This document shows positions 38,247 through 50,949 of a stretch of DNA of 64,000 nt, piece after piece. The translations under genes were made by a program, and so were the position numbers. Position 1 is the first letter of the stretch; each line of letters begins with the position of its first letter. The DNA comes from Rotaria socialis (Eukaryota; Rotifera; Eurotatoria; Philodinida; Philodinidae). The DNA is taken from positions 92,191 through 156,190 of the forward strand of contig CAJNYU010002047.1 of NCBI GenBank assembly GCA_905331475.1, written 5' to 3'. The notes under the pieces are model-generated. The model made no database searches. It was not told the DNA's origin and saw nothing but the letters and a program-made list of their open reading frames with translations.

Positions 38247-39474
38247 CTATGAGAATGAAAAGAAAAGAGAAAAAGAAAAAGGCTTAACGGTTTAAAAAGA
38301 AATAATAATGTCATCGAAAGTTCGAACATTAGGAGTTAGCCGAGCATTGGTATTATTTTGTTTAGTTTATTGGCAACAGAGACAAGAAAAATAACGACGT
38401 AGAATTTTCTTTTGGACAAAAGAGGAAGAAATTAAATGGGCGGATTAATTTAGTTTTTTAAATTTAAGATTAAAATAAATAAAAACACAATTTCTTTGCA
38501 GTAATTCTAGTTTGCAACCGAGATTTAGAAAAAAAGCGTATTGAATTGCTCGAAATTGATTAGCGAAGCATGTAAACTAGAATCACATCTTACCTCGGTA
38601 CTCGACATTTTTTTGTTATTCATAAAAATTCAATAAAGTTGTTCTTCTACAATTCAAAACAGAAGAATATTATTGAGTACATTTATTTCCTAAAAGACGT
38701 GCAATTGTGTTTTTTAATTCATAGTGATGTATTAACGTCGAATTTTCATGTCGTACCTAGTTTTTGAATAATTCGCGATTAGTAAAATATTTTATGCATA
38801 AAATTACTTTCGCATTATGTCGAGCTGTATTTATTCCGATATTTTGTTTTTCTTTGTTGCTGTTGTAGTGATTTTTCTCTCTTTGACATGTGTTTTCCTG
38901 CTAATTCAAGGTGAAAATTATTCACAGTGATTCATATATGGCAGATCTATTGGATATAGAATATTGATGTTTGATGATGCATATATTCTCATGATTATAC
39001 AATTTAGATATTAAGTGTGAAATAATATTAATTCTTTTAATTTTCCAAAAAAAAACTACCAGATACACATTAGTCCAGCTCATAAATTATCTTTTGTAAA
39101 CGCAGTTACAGGAAATCATTAGTTGTACAATTGCTTCCCGAAATAAAGATCTATTTCGATTGATGGTAGCACAAAATAAAAATTTGACTATTGCATTTTT
39201 CATCGTAAAACTTCAGAAATAAAAGAAATAAAAACAGAATAGAAGAAAAAAAGAAAAAGTAATGTTTTTTTTAATCGTATATGTCTGCTTCCATCACAGC
39301 AACATAACCGTGTTTATAGTAGTGTAAACAACATTTCGCATCAATAACGTGCAAGCCCTTCACCACATAAATGCCTGTAAAAAGCCATCAAGTATAACAA
39401 TTCATTTTTATTTTCATTAATTAATCGTTATCATTCATATCTAGAGGATACAAACTCAAACCGACACGGGTCGT
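38247..39474. other. Divergent intergenic region
   Basis: AT-rich sequence between the minus-strand exons and the plus-strand LRRC74-like gene. It may hold promoters for both directions. An acceptor-like site at 39444 suggests that the LRRC74-like gene has a 5' UTR intron or an upstream coding exon. No other feature supported. Confidence 0.4.
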
Positions 39475-42400
39475 ATGAGAGACAGAGCAAACACTATGAC
39501 AACAGTAACATCGAAAAAAACTGCTTCGACATCGAAACGACTTTTTATTAGTGGTGGTGGTGGTGCTCAACATATACCAACTTCTGGTACAACAAGACTG
39601 AGCAGTGGAACGACATCGCTGACCGTTGGAATGAATCCACTTAAAACAAGCAATTCACGAGGAACGAAAATAATAACGGAAGTTGATGGTAGTTTTCTGA
39701 GAAACAAAATGCTATCGATATTTTGGAAAAAATCTTTCTACTTTAGATACAAATATTGATGAAGTATTAAAGTTATCTGATGTATCACTTATACCAGCAT
39801 CGTTTCTTACGGAAATTCAACAAGATGAAGTTTACGAAACAATTTTAGAAGAACTTCGGAAAAAAATGCCAAATCTTGTTGCTCCTAAAACACCTTCGGT
39901 GCACGAAGACGAACAGCAAAAACCATTTTCACCACATCTTCTTGCAATCAACGATGACAATGATACCAGCAATGAAGACGACGATGATGACGATGTAAGC
40001 ATAGACGATGGAGTCTCATCATCACAATCAAGTGACAATAATCCTCGGTCGTCTCATGAAGATTATGATACCGATATTGAAACAGGTAAACATTGAATGT
40101 ATGACAATATTTTGCCTTGCATAATAAAATGTTTATTTTTTCGTTTTAAAAGATTCTGGCGGACAAAAAGATCATGACCCAACAGGTAGACAATTATATC
40201 GTGAATTGTGTAAAGAAGGAAGTTTAATACCATGCTCATATTTTCTGGCGCATATACAAGATAGTGAAATGATTTTACGCTATCATCAATTCAATACAGA
40301 GGATATTAAAGCTATAACGAAAACACTTGTCGTATGTAGATTTCGTTCGAAACTAAAAATTCTTATTTATACTTTTTATAGACGAATCTTAGTATTGATC
40401 ATCTTTACTTGGATGGCAACTTTTTACAAGAACAAGCAACAAAATATATTACACAATTGATTTTAACAAATGATTCTATTACAGAACTCGTAAGTAATCA
40501 TTTTGATTAAATAAATTCGCAGATACAAATATCATATAATAGTCTCTTGCTGATAATCGACTCGGCGGTAATGAAGGTACAAAAGAAATATGTAGAATGT
40601 TAACATTAAATCGAAATTTAAAAAAACTTAATTTATCAGGTATGCAGAAAATGATGATCAATGCTTTTGTACGTTTGTATGTTTTTATTTTAGGAAATAA
40701 ATTCAATGAACTTGATATTACACAATTAATCGAAGCATTTGAAGTAAATAGATTTTTTCTTTGACGAAAAATAATACAACCATATGATCGGCTACTTCTC
40801 CTTGGCGAATATAAAGAAAATAGATTTAACTAAATTTACCATTAGAATTTCGTTTAATTTTAAAGTATATTATTTCGATATTTTTCCACAACAAGATTTT
40901 AAAAAGCTATTTTCACTTAACTACGTTTACTGCAATTTCTAGAGAACGTAAGTTTTTTATGATAAAAAGTTTTTCAACTTTAAATAGTTGCTGCTATTTG
41001 TAGAGGATGTTAGTTTTTTTATGATAAAAAGTTTCTGAAGTTTAAATAATCACTGCAATTTGCAGAGGACGTAAGTTTTTGACAATAGAAAGCTTTTCAG
41101 TTCTAAAAGATTGCTGCAATTTGTAGAAGACAGAACTTTTTAGAACTGAAGAGAGAGAGTTCTTGCAAAGAAAATTGGTTCATTTTCTTAGTGGCGTGTT
41201 TTTCTGTAATATAGAGTTCATTGTTTCAAAAGATTCGATTGAATACGTAGAACATGTAGTTTGTTAATGACGAATATTTATTATCAACACATAGTTCAGT
41301 TGATTTCTAGAAATATGTGGGCATGAAGATCAATAATAATCTAATTCACTCATGAATATATAGTATTACAAAGACGAGCAAGAGCAAACAAATGGATAGA
41401 AATAAAGAAAGTTGCGTCGAATGTAAGACGAGTATTGTCTAGTTCTATTTTTGTTGTTTCTTTCTTGACGAATTTTTAGTCATAATAAACGAGCAAAGAT
41501 CGTCAAAATGACAAAAAGAGCGGTTGATGTAAAAAGTATTCGAATGAAAGTGTAAATAGATTCTTGACTATACCTTATAGATTGTATGATGAACCTCAGA
41601 GAAATCGATCATGATATTGATACTCATAAATTACATTTTAATTAGCAAAAAACTAACACAATCGTTTAGCGCGTTCTATATATTACAGCTTATTCAATAC
41701 AAATAATGATATTCAATATTTAGCGAACTCTACAAATTGCAGATAGTTACTAGCAAAACGGAAGATAGCAATTTTATTGAAAAATTATTCTCAATTAGTG
41801 TTTAATAAATAAAAAACGAAAATTTAACATTTTCGATTTAATTTTTTAAAAGTGAAAATTTGAGGCTTGAAATGTTTTTCGAATTGAAGTTTCAAACTAA
41901 GAAAAAGATTTTAATTTTCGATTTCATGCTCGCGAAAATGAGGAGGTACGATATGATCATTTATTTCTTTTTCAATTTTAGCAAAACAAAATACTACACG
42001 AACTCGACTTGAGTCATAACAGTTTTGGTGAAGCATGTGGCAAGGTGCTTGGTACATTTATCAGTAAGATATAGTCTTAATAAAGTTAAACATTAAATTC
42101 TTTTTATTAAATTTCCATAGGTAGTAATGATTCATTAGAATCAATTGATTTGAGCTGGAATAATTTTCGAGGACGAAGTGCGATTGATCTTGTAAATGGA
42201 ATTAAAGTATGCGTACAAAATATATAAATAAATCAGACGAATGTTCTATAGTAGTTTTATTTTACTATGATATATTATTGTAATATACTAGTGTAGAAAC
42301 TTGCCCATCATTTTTTTGTTGTGCAAAAATATACGGAAATGTTCGACTGGAAATTCTTCCTAATTGCCTCTGTTTCCTTATCTGAATAAAGGAGATGCAG

Positions 42401-43745
42401 GGTATTATTGATGCATTTTTACAATGATTGATTACAGTTAAAACAGTTGTTAACATAGTTTCCGAAAGATCATGATGTAAAAACATGATATCGCTCTTAT
42501 TTTTAACCTTGAATGAGTGATGTTAACAATATTCATCGAGAATAGTGCACAGTTTCTGCGTGAAGTATTATTAGAAAATTTCATTTTTTAAGTCATATCT
42601 ACTAAAAATGATCTTTGGACCAAAATACTTATGATTCAGTTCCTCACAGTCGGGAATAGTTAGCATAATATTAAATGAAAACTGTCATGGTAACCAACAG
42701 TTTGTACACATATGTTACTGAAAAAACATCAAGGTCGACAATGAAAAAGCAAACAGTTAAAGAAATCTAGAAAATGAATAATATACTGACTCAAATTGCG
42801 GAAGAGATTCCTGATAGCTTTTGTTCTAGAACTTTTGTAACCTTCAGGAAACATTTCCGATTCAATTCTTTCCTATATTTTTGCACTTAACATTATATTT
42901 CAATCTAAAAGCAAAACGGCTGATCAAGTCAGAAAACCCATTGATTTAGAATATTACATTAAAAAAGCAAAAAGAAAATTATATAGAAATTTCGCCTCAG
43001 CCAAAACTGTCTGGTTTTCTTACCTTGACATTCAACTATGTTTTTTCCGTTGATAGGAAAATGTTCGTTTGAAACGTTGTAATCTAGCAATGAATGGTTT
43101 AGGACCTGATAGTGGACAAATTTTAGCTGATTGTATAAAACAAAATAGTGCATTAGAAGAATTAAATCTCATTGGAAATCGACTGAATACACCAAATGCT
43201 TTTGCTATTGCTCAGGCATTATCATCGAATGATTCACTCGAAATTCTCAAGGTATTGATTTTTTGTTATCGAATAAAATTTAAATTTTATACTTAAAAAA
43301 AATAACTCGTACCGAATACATTTTTAGCTTGACAAAAACCAAATCAATTCCGACGGTGTACTTGCTATTTTTCTTTGTATCAAAGCAAACGACACAAATT
43401 CATTACGTGTAGTAGATTTTGCAGTAGGGATTTTTGAAAAGATTTCAGTGAATTGTTTGTCTCTGTATCATCTTGTTTATTTAGCATACAGTAGTTACTG
43501 AAGAGACGGTACTTGCTTGCGAGGATATTGTTAAATTAAAAAATGGTCAATTTAAATATTTGATTGGATCAATAACGCCAAGTATGTGAATTTGAAGAGA
43601 AAAAAACGAACTATTTTACGGCTATTCTTTTGTTTTAGAAAAACTTCAGCCAAACTCGACGAGTGAATGCTATGTGAAAACTAATGAAGAATTACTCAAT
43701 AAACTACGTTCTACTGCAGCAAATGTAAAATTTAATGTTGACTGA
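39475..43745 (+). CDS. LRRC74-like leucine-rich repeat protein
   Basis: Twelve exons (39475-39688, 39747-40085, 40153-40331, 40382-40489, 40543-40639, 40694-40743, 41982-42063, 42121-42206, 43057-43251, 43328-43423, 43485-43581, 43639-43745) sum to 1,650 nt, 549 aa, in frame. The N-terminal third is Ser/Thr-rich and then acidic (DDDDDDVSIDDG). A segment GRQLYRELCKEGSLIPCSYF follows, characteristic of LRRC74A/B. Then come RNH1/NLR-type repeats (LYLDGN, LADNRLGGNEG, LKKLNLSGNKF, LHELDLSHNSFG, LESIDLSWNNF, LKRCNLAMNGLG, LEELNLIGNRL, LKLDKNQINSDG). The molecular role of LRRC74 proteins is poorly known. Intron 6 (40744-41981) holds a tandem repeat. The start is the first ATG of its exon; the frame is open 30 nt upstream to an acceptor, so an upstream exon is possible. 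Confidence 0.82.
40926..41140. repeat. Minisatellite, about 62-bp unit x 3.5
   Basis: Tandem diverged copies sharing CTGCAATTTGTAGAGGACG, TAAGTTTTT, GATAAAAAGTTT and a TTTAAATA spacer, inside intron 6 of the LRRC74-like gene. The second unit begins near 40988 and the third near 41050. Confidence 0.8.
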
Positions 43746-45018
43746 TTTATTTTTCTGTTTTTTCATTGCTAAAACAATAATGAACGAAGTGTTGTGAATA
43801 TGCATTAAAAGATAAAAATAAAACATACAATTTTGGAAGTAAAATAAACATAATCTTTAACAAACAATACAAGATAAAGTGTTGCTCGTTGCATTAGTGA
43901 GTGACCGAATTTTACTGAAATGATCAAAGAATGTCAGATATTTGTACTCTGTTCTGATAGCTTCTTGACAATTTTCATGTAATCTGATGCGTTGCATATT
44001 ATTCATCGACACAGACGACGATCAAGCATTAAAATATCCTTTGTGAATTTCTGCGGCTATGAATAAGTTTTTCAAATTGATCTTAAATTTACACTAGCTT
44101 TTATTAGTTTTCAGTTGTGCATGCAGTTGTTGAACTTCAATTAAATGACATCCAACATTAACTTATTTACAATGCATACGTATAAGGTATTTGCAAAGGA
44201 CAAATACAGCAGAATTCATTCGTTTTCTTTGCGATTGTTTCATAATCGATTTACAAAATAAAATTTATTTTTAACTTGAAAAAAGAAAATCAACAATATC
44301 ATGAGTCTGAGACTTTTAGTAACTATGAAATAGATTTTATTATGCAGATCGACAAGCTCTATACAATCAGCGTAGGAAAATAGACATAACTACTCCTAAA
44401 ACTGTGAATTGTGAGTTTCTCAAAAACACTCAATGGACATCATAAAATCGAACTAACAGGCAGTATCAATATCTCATATTTTCGGGGGGAAAAGGAACTA
44501 ACTGTCTTGCATTTATACGATATCCAACAGTACATAAAAAAAAAAGTAGGCTAACTACGAGCTTACGTATGTGTATGTGTTGTGACCAAATTTCAAATTC
44601 ATTCAGATTAGTCTAGTCATACGGTATTATTGATTTGTCTTTAGTAGAACTATTCGTGCACTACCCGATCGAGGCTCAGATCTGACTTAAATGTTTTAAC
44701 CAGATATAGTCCTAGCGTAAGTCTAAAATGCCTGGATTCTCTTGATACTACTATATGGAATGGAGTCAAATAAAATGAAAATTGACTTTTATCTATTCTT
44801 TATGCATGATGTTATCATATTCTTTATATGTGTCGAATGAAAAAGAAACGGTCAATCAGCTGTTCTATCACATGTCGATATTTTTTCTAGTGTAATCCAC
44901 TACGTTCATGTCTGTATTTTACATATCTGTACATCATGATTGTCGACAATGAAAAATCGAATGTACTGAATGAAAATTATTTGAATTATTTTGTTTTACA
45001 TATACTTTTTCTCTTTAG
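43746..45018. other. Intergenic, nothing identified
   Basis: About 1.3 kb with no supported gene. An upstream exon of the following coiled-coil gene may lie here. Confidence 0.4.
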
Positions 45019-45777
45019 AAAATTCTAACACATGAAGAATCAATCACAACAAATATGAACGATGATCAAACAGCTTCTCTGGAGGTTTTACGTTATTCAG
45101 TAAATGAATTACAACGAAAACAAATCGATATTCATCGGCATATTGGTCAACTATCATCTGTAATTTATATGCTCTATAGATAAATCCATCGTTTATGATA
45201 TATATTGTAGGTTATGTCTGATTTTGAATATTATATGGAACAGGTACGTCAAGTATGTGAATCATCGAATGATGACAATAATGAATTATGTCAATCACTA
45301 ATATCTCATCTTGAATCTGTCATTAATGATACACGATCAGTTTTAGTTACTTCATCGAATAGTACAAATGATGCACAGCAAGTTCATGATCTTGTTGACC
45401 GTCTCTATGAAGAAAATCAACGAATAGCAAACCATATTGATGACCTAATTCAACAAGATCAATTCGATACGCAACTACAAAATGAACAAGGAGAAGAAGA
45501 TCATATTCAAAAAGCAATAGAACACATTGAACTTGCTTTCGAAGAAAATACTCGTGAACAAGAATATATAAATAAAGAACAAGAACATTTTGAAAATAAT
45601 CAAAAAACTATTGAATCATTTATTCAAACAACTGAACAATTGCATGAAGAAGCTTTAGGAACATTACGAGAACATATTAAAGTATTACGAGAACAAAATC
45701 AATCATTAAAATACTATAATGAACAGATTGATATTCTTACAAAACAATTACCTCTAACATCATTATTGCATTCTTAA
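45019..45777 (+). CDS. Coiled-coil protein of unknown function
   Basis: Two exons: 45019-45159 (open from a phase-0 acceptor; internal ATG at 45055) and 45211-45777, separated by a 51-bp intron. From ATG 45055 the product is 223 aa. It is almost wholly acidic/Gln-rich heptad sequence (for example EEDHIQKAIEHIELAF and HEEALGTLREHIKVLREQ), a long coiled coil with no other domain. The frame is also open 36 nt upstream (KILTHEESITTN), so the true start may lie in an earlier exon. No family recognised. Confidence 0.62.
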
Positions 45778-46951
45778 TAAAAAAATTCTATTTTAAACTT
45801 GACCGATTTCTGTATGAATTATAAAAGCTGAATGCAAGCAGTTATTCTTTTTGGCCGTTACTTAGTTTTATCAAAAGAAGATTTTTATTTTAATAAACAT
45901 TATCAAAGTATGACGATAAAAAAATTGACCGATGAGTCATACGCATTGAAATCATAAACAATGTTCTTTGGTTTATTGATAAATATTTATATTTCATCGA
46001 GATATGATAACGTATAATGGCACAGGCTGGAAAATACGTTATAAGTATCTAATACAAACATAAAATTAATCCGAAAAAGATGCCTGTTTGAATTTTGTAA
46101 ACGAAAATATGTAAGTTTTAAGTCAAATCTAACTTTAACACATCGTGAAATTATTTTAAAAACATGTTCGAGTTTCACTTAGATGATCTACTTCGTATGT
46201 TCTCAAAATATGAAATTTTTAAGTGCCACTGTGGTACTGTTGAAATAAGAATATCAATGTTGAGTATTTTAAATGGATAGAACAGCTGCTGCAATATAAA
46301 TATATGTGTACTGATCTATGAACAATGACGACGAATAAGAAAATATTCACTTCACAGTAATTTAAAGATTGAAATTATATTCAGCATTGTGAAACAGCTC
46401 AGAGAAACAGTTAATGAAAACTTCACATTGAATAGCAAGATGAGTGATAAATTTCTGAACAAAATTTCGTAAAATAGTGGTTCAGATCGGACCCATGAAG
46501 TGATCATTTGATATTGTCTAGCGATGTTTTTTTTTTCTTAGAGATCTTCACTTCATTTCACATGCAACTTTCGCAATCTCTCTCGATTGACATTTGTTGC
46601 CCCTGAAGTATTATGAATTGATGTGTCAACTACAAGCGAGTGCAAAGTAGAGATCAATTCATATTTATTGTTTTTTTATACACAGATTGTGATTTTTTTA
46701 AAGTATCTGTATGTCTTGATTAGCAGAAAAATTTCCGATAAAAATGCATAAATTAATTACTGGTCACATGGCAAAAAAAGTCTTTCTCCAGTAATGCTTA
46801 TGGCAGAAGTTAATCAATTGATTGCCAAGCAACCACCACTATGTTAAAACATCATAAAAACAGAAAAAGACTCAAATTGTAAAACTATCGGTTTCAACCA
46901 TTAAGAGATTACACAAAAAAAGCAATAGTGTTCTATTCAAAGTGACATTAT
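45778..46951. other. Convergent intergenic region
   Basis: About 1.2 kb between the coiled-coil gene and the tectonic-family gene. No supported features. Confidence 0.45.
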
Positions 46952-49900
46952 CTACACGAGAATGAAAAGAATACTAATTAAAACATAAGAAAATAATGAG
47001 TTTGTTATAGATTTCGTTGCTTGACCTGTAGAAAATGGATAGAAGAAATCGACTGGTAAACTAGTATCTGGTGTTGGTATTTGGCCTTCTATAATAGCAG
47101 TTGCACCTGATATATCTTGAAAAGTAACACTTTCCATCACGAGAAATGACGAACTTGTCAGACTTGAACTTGGAACTGACTATAGAAGCAAAAGAGATCA
47201 ACAAAATGAAATTTGAATACAAGCTGATTTATTTCTACTTGATAATTGAAGATAACTGCACTCAATGTATGTTGTGGATTGTAAAAAGAACCAATGTTCG
47301 TATAAGCTATTTGAATATCCAATTTAACATAGCATTGAGTGGGCGAATCTCCATCTAATAGAATTCCATCTTGACATTGAACCGTATTTGGAGATCCTAT
47401 TTCGGATGTACACGATATAACAGGTAACCAGTCAGTGGTAACATTCGTCGGATTTGAATAATTATAGGCGGCAACATAAAGAGAACGTAAAGTAACAGGC
47501 ATCAATAAAAAATATAAACCAGTAGGACAAGTCCCCGTAGTAGTTGTGCTGTATGCAAAGAAAAAGAGGAGAAGAAAGAAATTAATATATTGTTGTCATT
47601 GAATTTGAAGAAAAGAAATATTTTTGTTCTTGTAGAAATCTATGCTATTTAATTTGGCCATGAAACTTTGTACAGAAAAAATGAGACTGAGTATCATACC
47701 TGTATGTACATGTGGAACGAACATTTTCGCCAAAAACAATTGGTATACCTGCACTATTTACACCACAAGAACCGTCCGATAATGGTTTGAGAATTGAAAA
47801 TTGTGAAGAACTCATTGTGCTATAAATAAAAAAAGCTTTCTTTTCTTGTTGATGAGTATACACAGTAAATTGAATTCATACTGGATGGTAGAACGATTTA
47901 CGGTGACTATTGCAATGCTAGAACCTTGAAGATAGCCTGGACTACGTATTGCGTTTGATGGCGCTGGTGATGGAGTGTTCTGAGAAAGAAATGATATTCA
48001 AAGCTGTTATTTTCTTATACGTAATTGAGTGCAGATTTTACTTCAATAAATTGAACTGTGAATGCTTGTTCGTATGATGTAGTAATCGATGCGTCACGGT
48101 ATATAGGGGTGACATTCACACTTACTATTCCAGTTGGATTGGAATACAAAATTTGAACAGCTAACTAAAAAGTGTCGTGCTTTTGTTTTTCGGGACGAGG
48201 ATATATATTTGTAATCTTACACTTTTAAGAGCACTTGTACAAGTGCTTCCAGTAAAACTTGAAGAAGCAAGAGTTGTACAGCCACCAATACGTCCTGTAG
48301 CGTCTATATACAATATAAAACATTATTTTAGAAGTATTAACATGCAAATAACATACTAGAGGATTGTGACGGAGACTGAAAATCAAGAAGAAAATTACAA
48401 TATAGATAAAATGTATAACGTTATTATGATTTCTATTTACTTGAATAAGACAGAGAGCATTCAAATATGTCATTGGATTCAAAGCGTTGTTGCATGTACT
48501 ATTTGATACCAATTGACGGCATGTTGACGTAAAATCATTCATATAAGCTAGATGAAAGCAATTAATAATAGTTATTATTAATCAAAAGTACATACTGATC
48601 GTTTGCGATCCCGAACACAATGGATTATTGAATAGACTCACTGGTAAAGAAAGGTAGCTAAGTGCACTTCGAGCTGTATTATAACTCAGTATGGATGAAC
48701 CGACCTAGAACAATGAATATTTTTCTTAGAAAATATATCAGTAAATGACTTCAAATAGCGAAAATTAGGACCGAGCGTTTCACCGATCAGAATTAAATTC
48801 TGTTACACAAAAGAATCCATACATTGTATCGCTCTATAATTCTAGCGATTTTTAACGAAGATATGAATCACTGGCAAGAACATAGTGATATACTGGCCAT
48901 AACACAAGATATTGCTTGGAAAATTTCCTAATATCCAACCAGTGTAATTCATATTAGTGAAGTTCCTTAAAATTCACTTACTGCCATTGACTGATGAAAT
49001 GTTAGTCATGACTAGTATAATTGTTTTTTCTACTTTTATCATGAGAAAACTCATCAAGACATTTTACTCATATCTTTCTATGAGCCATTAACAAAATTTA
49101 TATGGGTACTGATCCTCAATACTTTTAAGCGTCTTGTTTTCAGTAAAATCTGCATGGAATTTCAATGACGTAGAAAGTATATCTTACTTGATAGACAGTA
49201 CTAGTAGTTTGTAACGAAGGTGGTGCTACTACACTATCTTCTGTATTCAGCGTTCTTAGAAATAAACTTGGATCCAATGATTGAATGTTTGGTTGTTGAT
49301 AGTATTGACTTCCAATAACTAAACTCAAAAGAAAATTCGTCTTTTTCTACTGAATCAACTTCGAGCAAATTTGACAAACATCGCTGATAGTCTATGCAAA
49401 CAAGCTCGCCCATTTTTTGAATAATATATGGCGAATTCGATTCGAATATCGATATGTTTTTATAGCAGGACCCTTGAACAGAAGATATGATTGGTGTTGC
49501 ACTAAAACGAAATTAAAGTTTCACTTTTATGACATTGAATGAAATCATAGTTGCGAGCAAATTATCAATATTTTCCGAAGCGAAATAAAAATCCTTGATA
49601 AATATTACATAAAGATTTTCTCTGTTACAGGAGCGCTTCAAAGCATTTTCTTCAATTACAGACACATATTATGAAATTCAATGAGTGCCTACCAGAGCTC
49701 CGCGTGGGACGGGACGGTCCCATCCCATCCCATGGGACCCATGGGATGCAACTCTTCTGAAAAGTGTACCATGGGATGGGATGGGACTGAATTATATTTT
49801 TTGACATCCCATCCCATGGTACTAACAATTTTCCGTCCCATCCCATAGGACTAAAAACTTGTATCTCGTCCCACGGGACAGAATCAATTGATAAATACAC

Positions 49901-50074
49901 TAAATTTTTGCGACATGCAATTACTTTGACGTAGACATATGATGGGGAATATGAATTTGCGGCAAAATCGAATTCATTAAAATCATCTCTATTTGTGACA
50001 AAATAAAAATCTGTAGCGATATAAGCATTTTGAATTGACCGCAAATTCACATACCCCATGAACTCCATTGGATC
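46952..50074 (-). CDS. Tectonic-family ciliary transition-zone protein (5' partial)
   Basis: Tectonics are secreted or membrane proteins of the ciliary transition-zone MKS complex. About a dozen short minus-strand exons read, in order: MEFMGYVNLRSIQNAYIATD (to 50074), SSVQGSCYKNISIFES, SQYYQQPNIQSLDPSLFLR, LSYLSLPVSLFNNPLCSG, TYLNALCLIQ, GGCTTLASSSFTGSTCTSAL, SPGYLQGSSIAIVTVN, LKPLSDGSCGVNSAGIPIVF followed by GENVRSTC, TTGTCPTGLYFLL, DIQIAYTNIGSFYNPQ, and the terminal VDFFYPFSTG with a hydrophobic C-terminal helix (SYVLISILFILV). Cys spacing and the FGEN and DFFYPF signatures fit the family. The signal-peptide exon is not found. The reading frame breaks near 49320 between two exons, and a MITE lies in the intron at 49.7 kb, so this copy may be damaged or my model incomplete. 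Confidence 0.7.
49692..49883. mobile_element. CCATGGGATGGGA-rich MITE, copy 1
   Basis: Starts CAGAGCTCCGCGTGGGACGG and consists largely of palindromic CCATGGGATGGGA units; the last recognisable unit is CCCACGGGAC near 49879. Copy 2 (inverted) lies at about 51595-51791 and copy 3 starts at 63881. It lies in an intron of the tectonic gene. Non-coding. Confidence 0.8.
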
Positions 50075-50161
50075 CTAACAAGTCAACAATATTCTATTCA
50101 TTCGGTCTATGGAAAATATGAAATTTGTGCCATGATGTACAAGAATGACTTTTCTACATTT

Positions 50162-50251
50162 TTAACCCTTTCCGGCCGGGTGTTGCTAAATGGCAACATT
50201 TTCCTCTAGGGGGGTACGGGAATTTTCAAACAGCCGGCCGGAAAGGGTTAA
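50162..50251. mobile_element. 82-bp piggyBac-type micro-MITE
   Basis: TTAA at 50162-50165 and 50248-50251 flank an 82-bp insert. It begins CCCTTTCCGGCCGG and ends CCGGCCGGAAAGGG, 14-bp perfect inverted repeats. TTAA duplication with CCC-starting ends is the piggyBac hallmark. It is GC-rich compared with its surroundings. Confidence 0.85.
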
Positions 50252-50544
50252 TAATATTTTTTTTAACTGTTTTGTATTTAAAAACACTATTTTCACTTTT
50301 TTTGTGTTGTTTTGTTTTTTCCTATGTTGTCATATATTGTAATATTTTGTATTTATTGTGAGATCATAAGCGGCGGAACGTTTTGAATTTAGGTAGACTC
50401 AAATTTTTTTCAACGAACGATAAAAAGTCGACATTTGGAGAGAAGATAGACTTTTAAAATTCGTTGTCACAACTTTAATTGAAAAATTTTTCTGTATTGA
50501 TCCATTTAATTATATGACTGCAGAACAATCGAAAATTGCGTTCC

Positions 50545-50949
50545 TAGTCAAGAATCACATAACGCATCCCCAGAGACCCCACCAATTTTGGATTTTTTAG
50601 AAGGACCTATCATGAGTTCCCGAGGAGTTAAGAAAAATATGAAAAATTTCTATCGAGACTATCAAAAATCTACGTAAAAATCCGGAAGTGTCTTCAAAAC
50701 TTTGTAAAAGATTTCTAAAAACTGAGTGTAGAGTGTCTTAGAAATTCCAAGAAACTCTCTGTTCACTTCTCGAGATTTCTATGGCACTTTCCAGTCATTT
50801 TTTAGAAATCCCTTACGAATTTTCGAAGATACTTTCGAATTTTTACGTAGGTTTTTGATAGTCTCGATAGAAAGTTTTCAAATTTTTCTTAACTCGCCGA
50901 GGACTCACGGCCGGGACTGCCTGGGGATTCATTAGGTGATTCTCGACTA
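50545..50949. mobile_element. Foldback MITE with TA target duplication
   Basis: The element at 50547-50947 (401 bp) begins GTCAAGAATCAC and ends GTGATTCTCGAC, flanked by TA on both sides (Tc1/mariner-type). The inverted repeats extend about 190 bp (GAGTTAAGAAAAAT, TCTATCGAGACTATCAAAAA and so on in both arms). No ORF. Confidence 0.82.

Noticed and set aside
38594..38608. MSSTE mini first exon for the 37.5-38.2 kb gene
   Set aside because: It has an ATG and a good GTAAGA donor, but its phase does not match the next exon (38150-38246).
49652..50068. Long minus ORF including WDGM-type repeats
   Set aside because: Part is the CCATGGGATGGGA MITE read through. Only the 49925-50074 portion looks like a tectonic exon.
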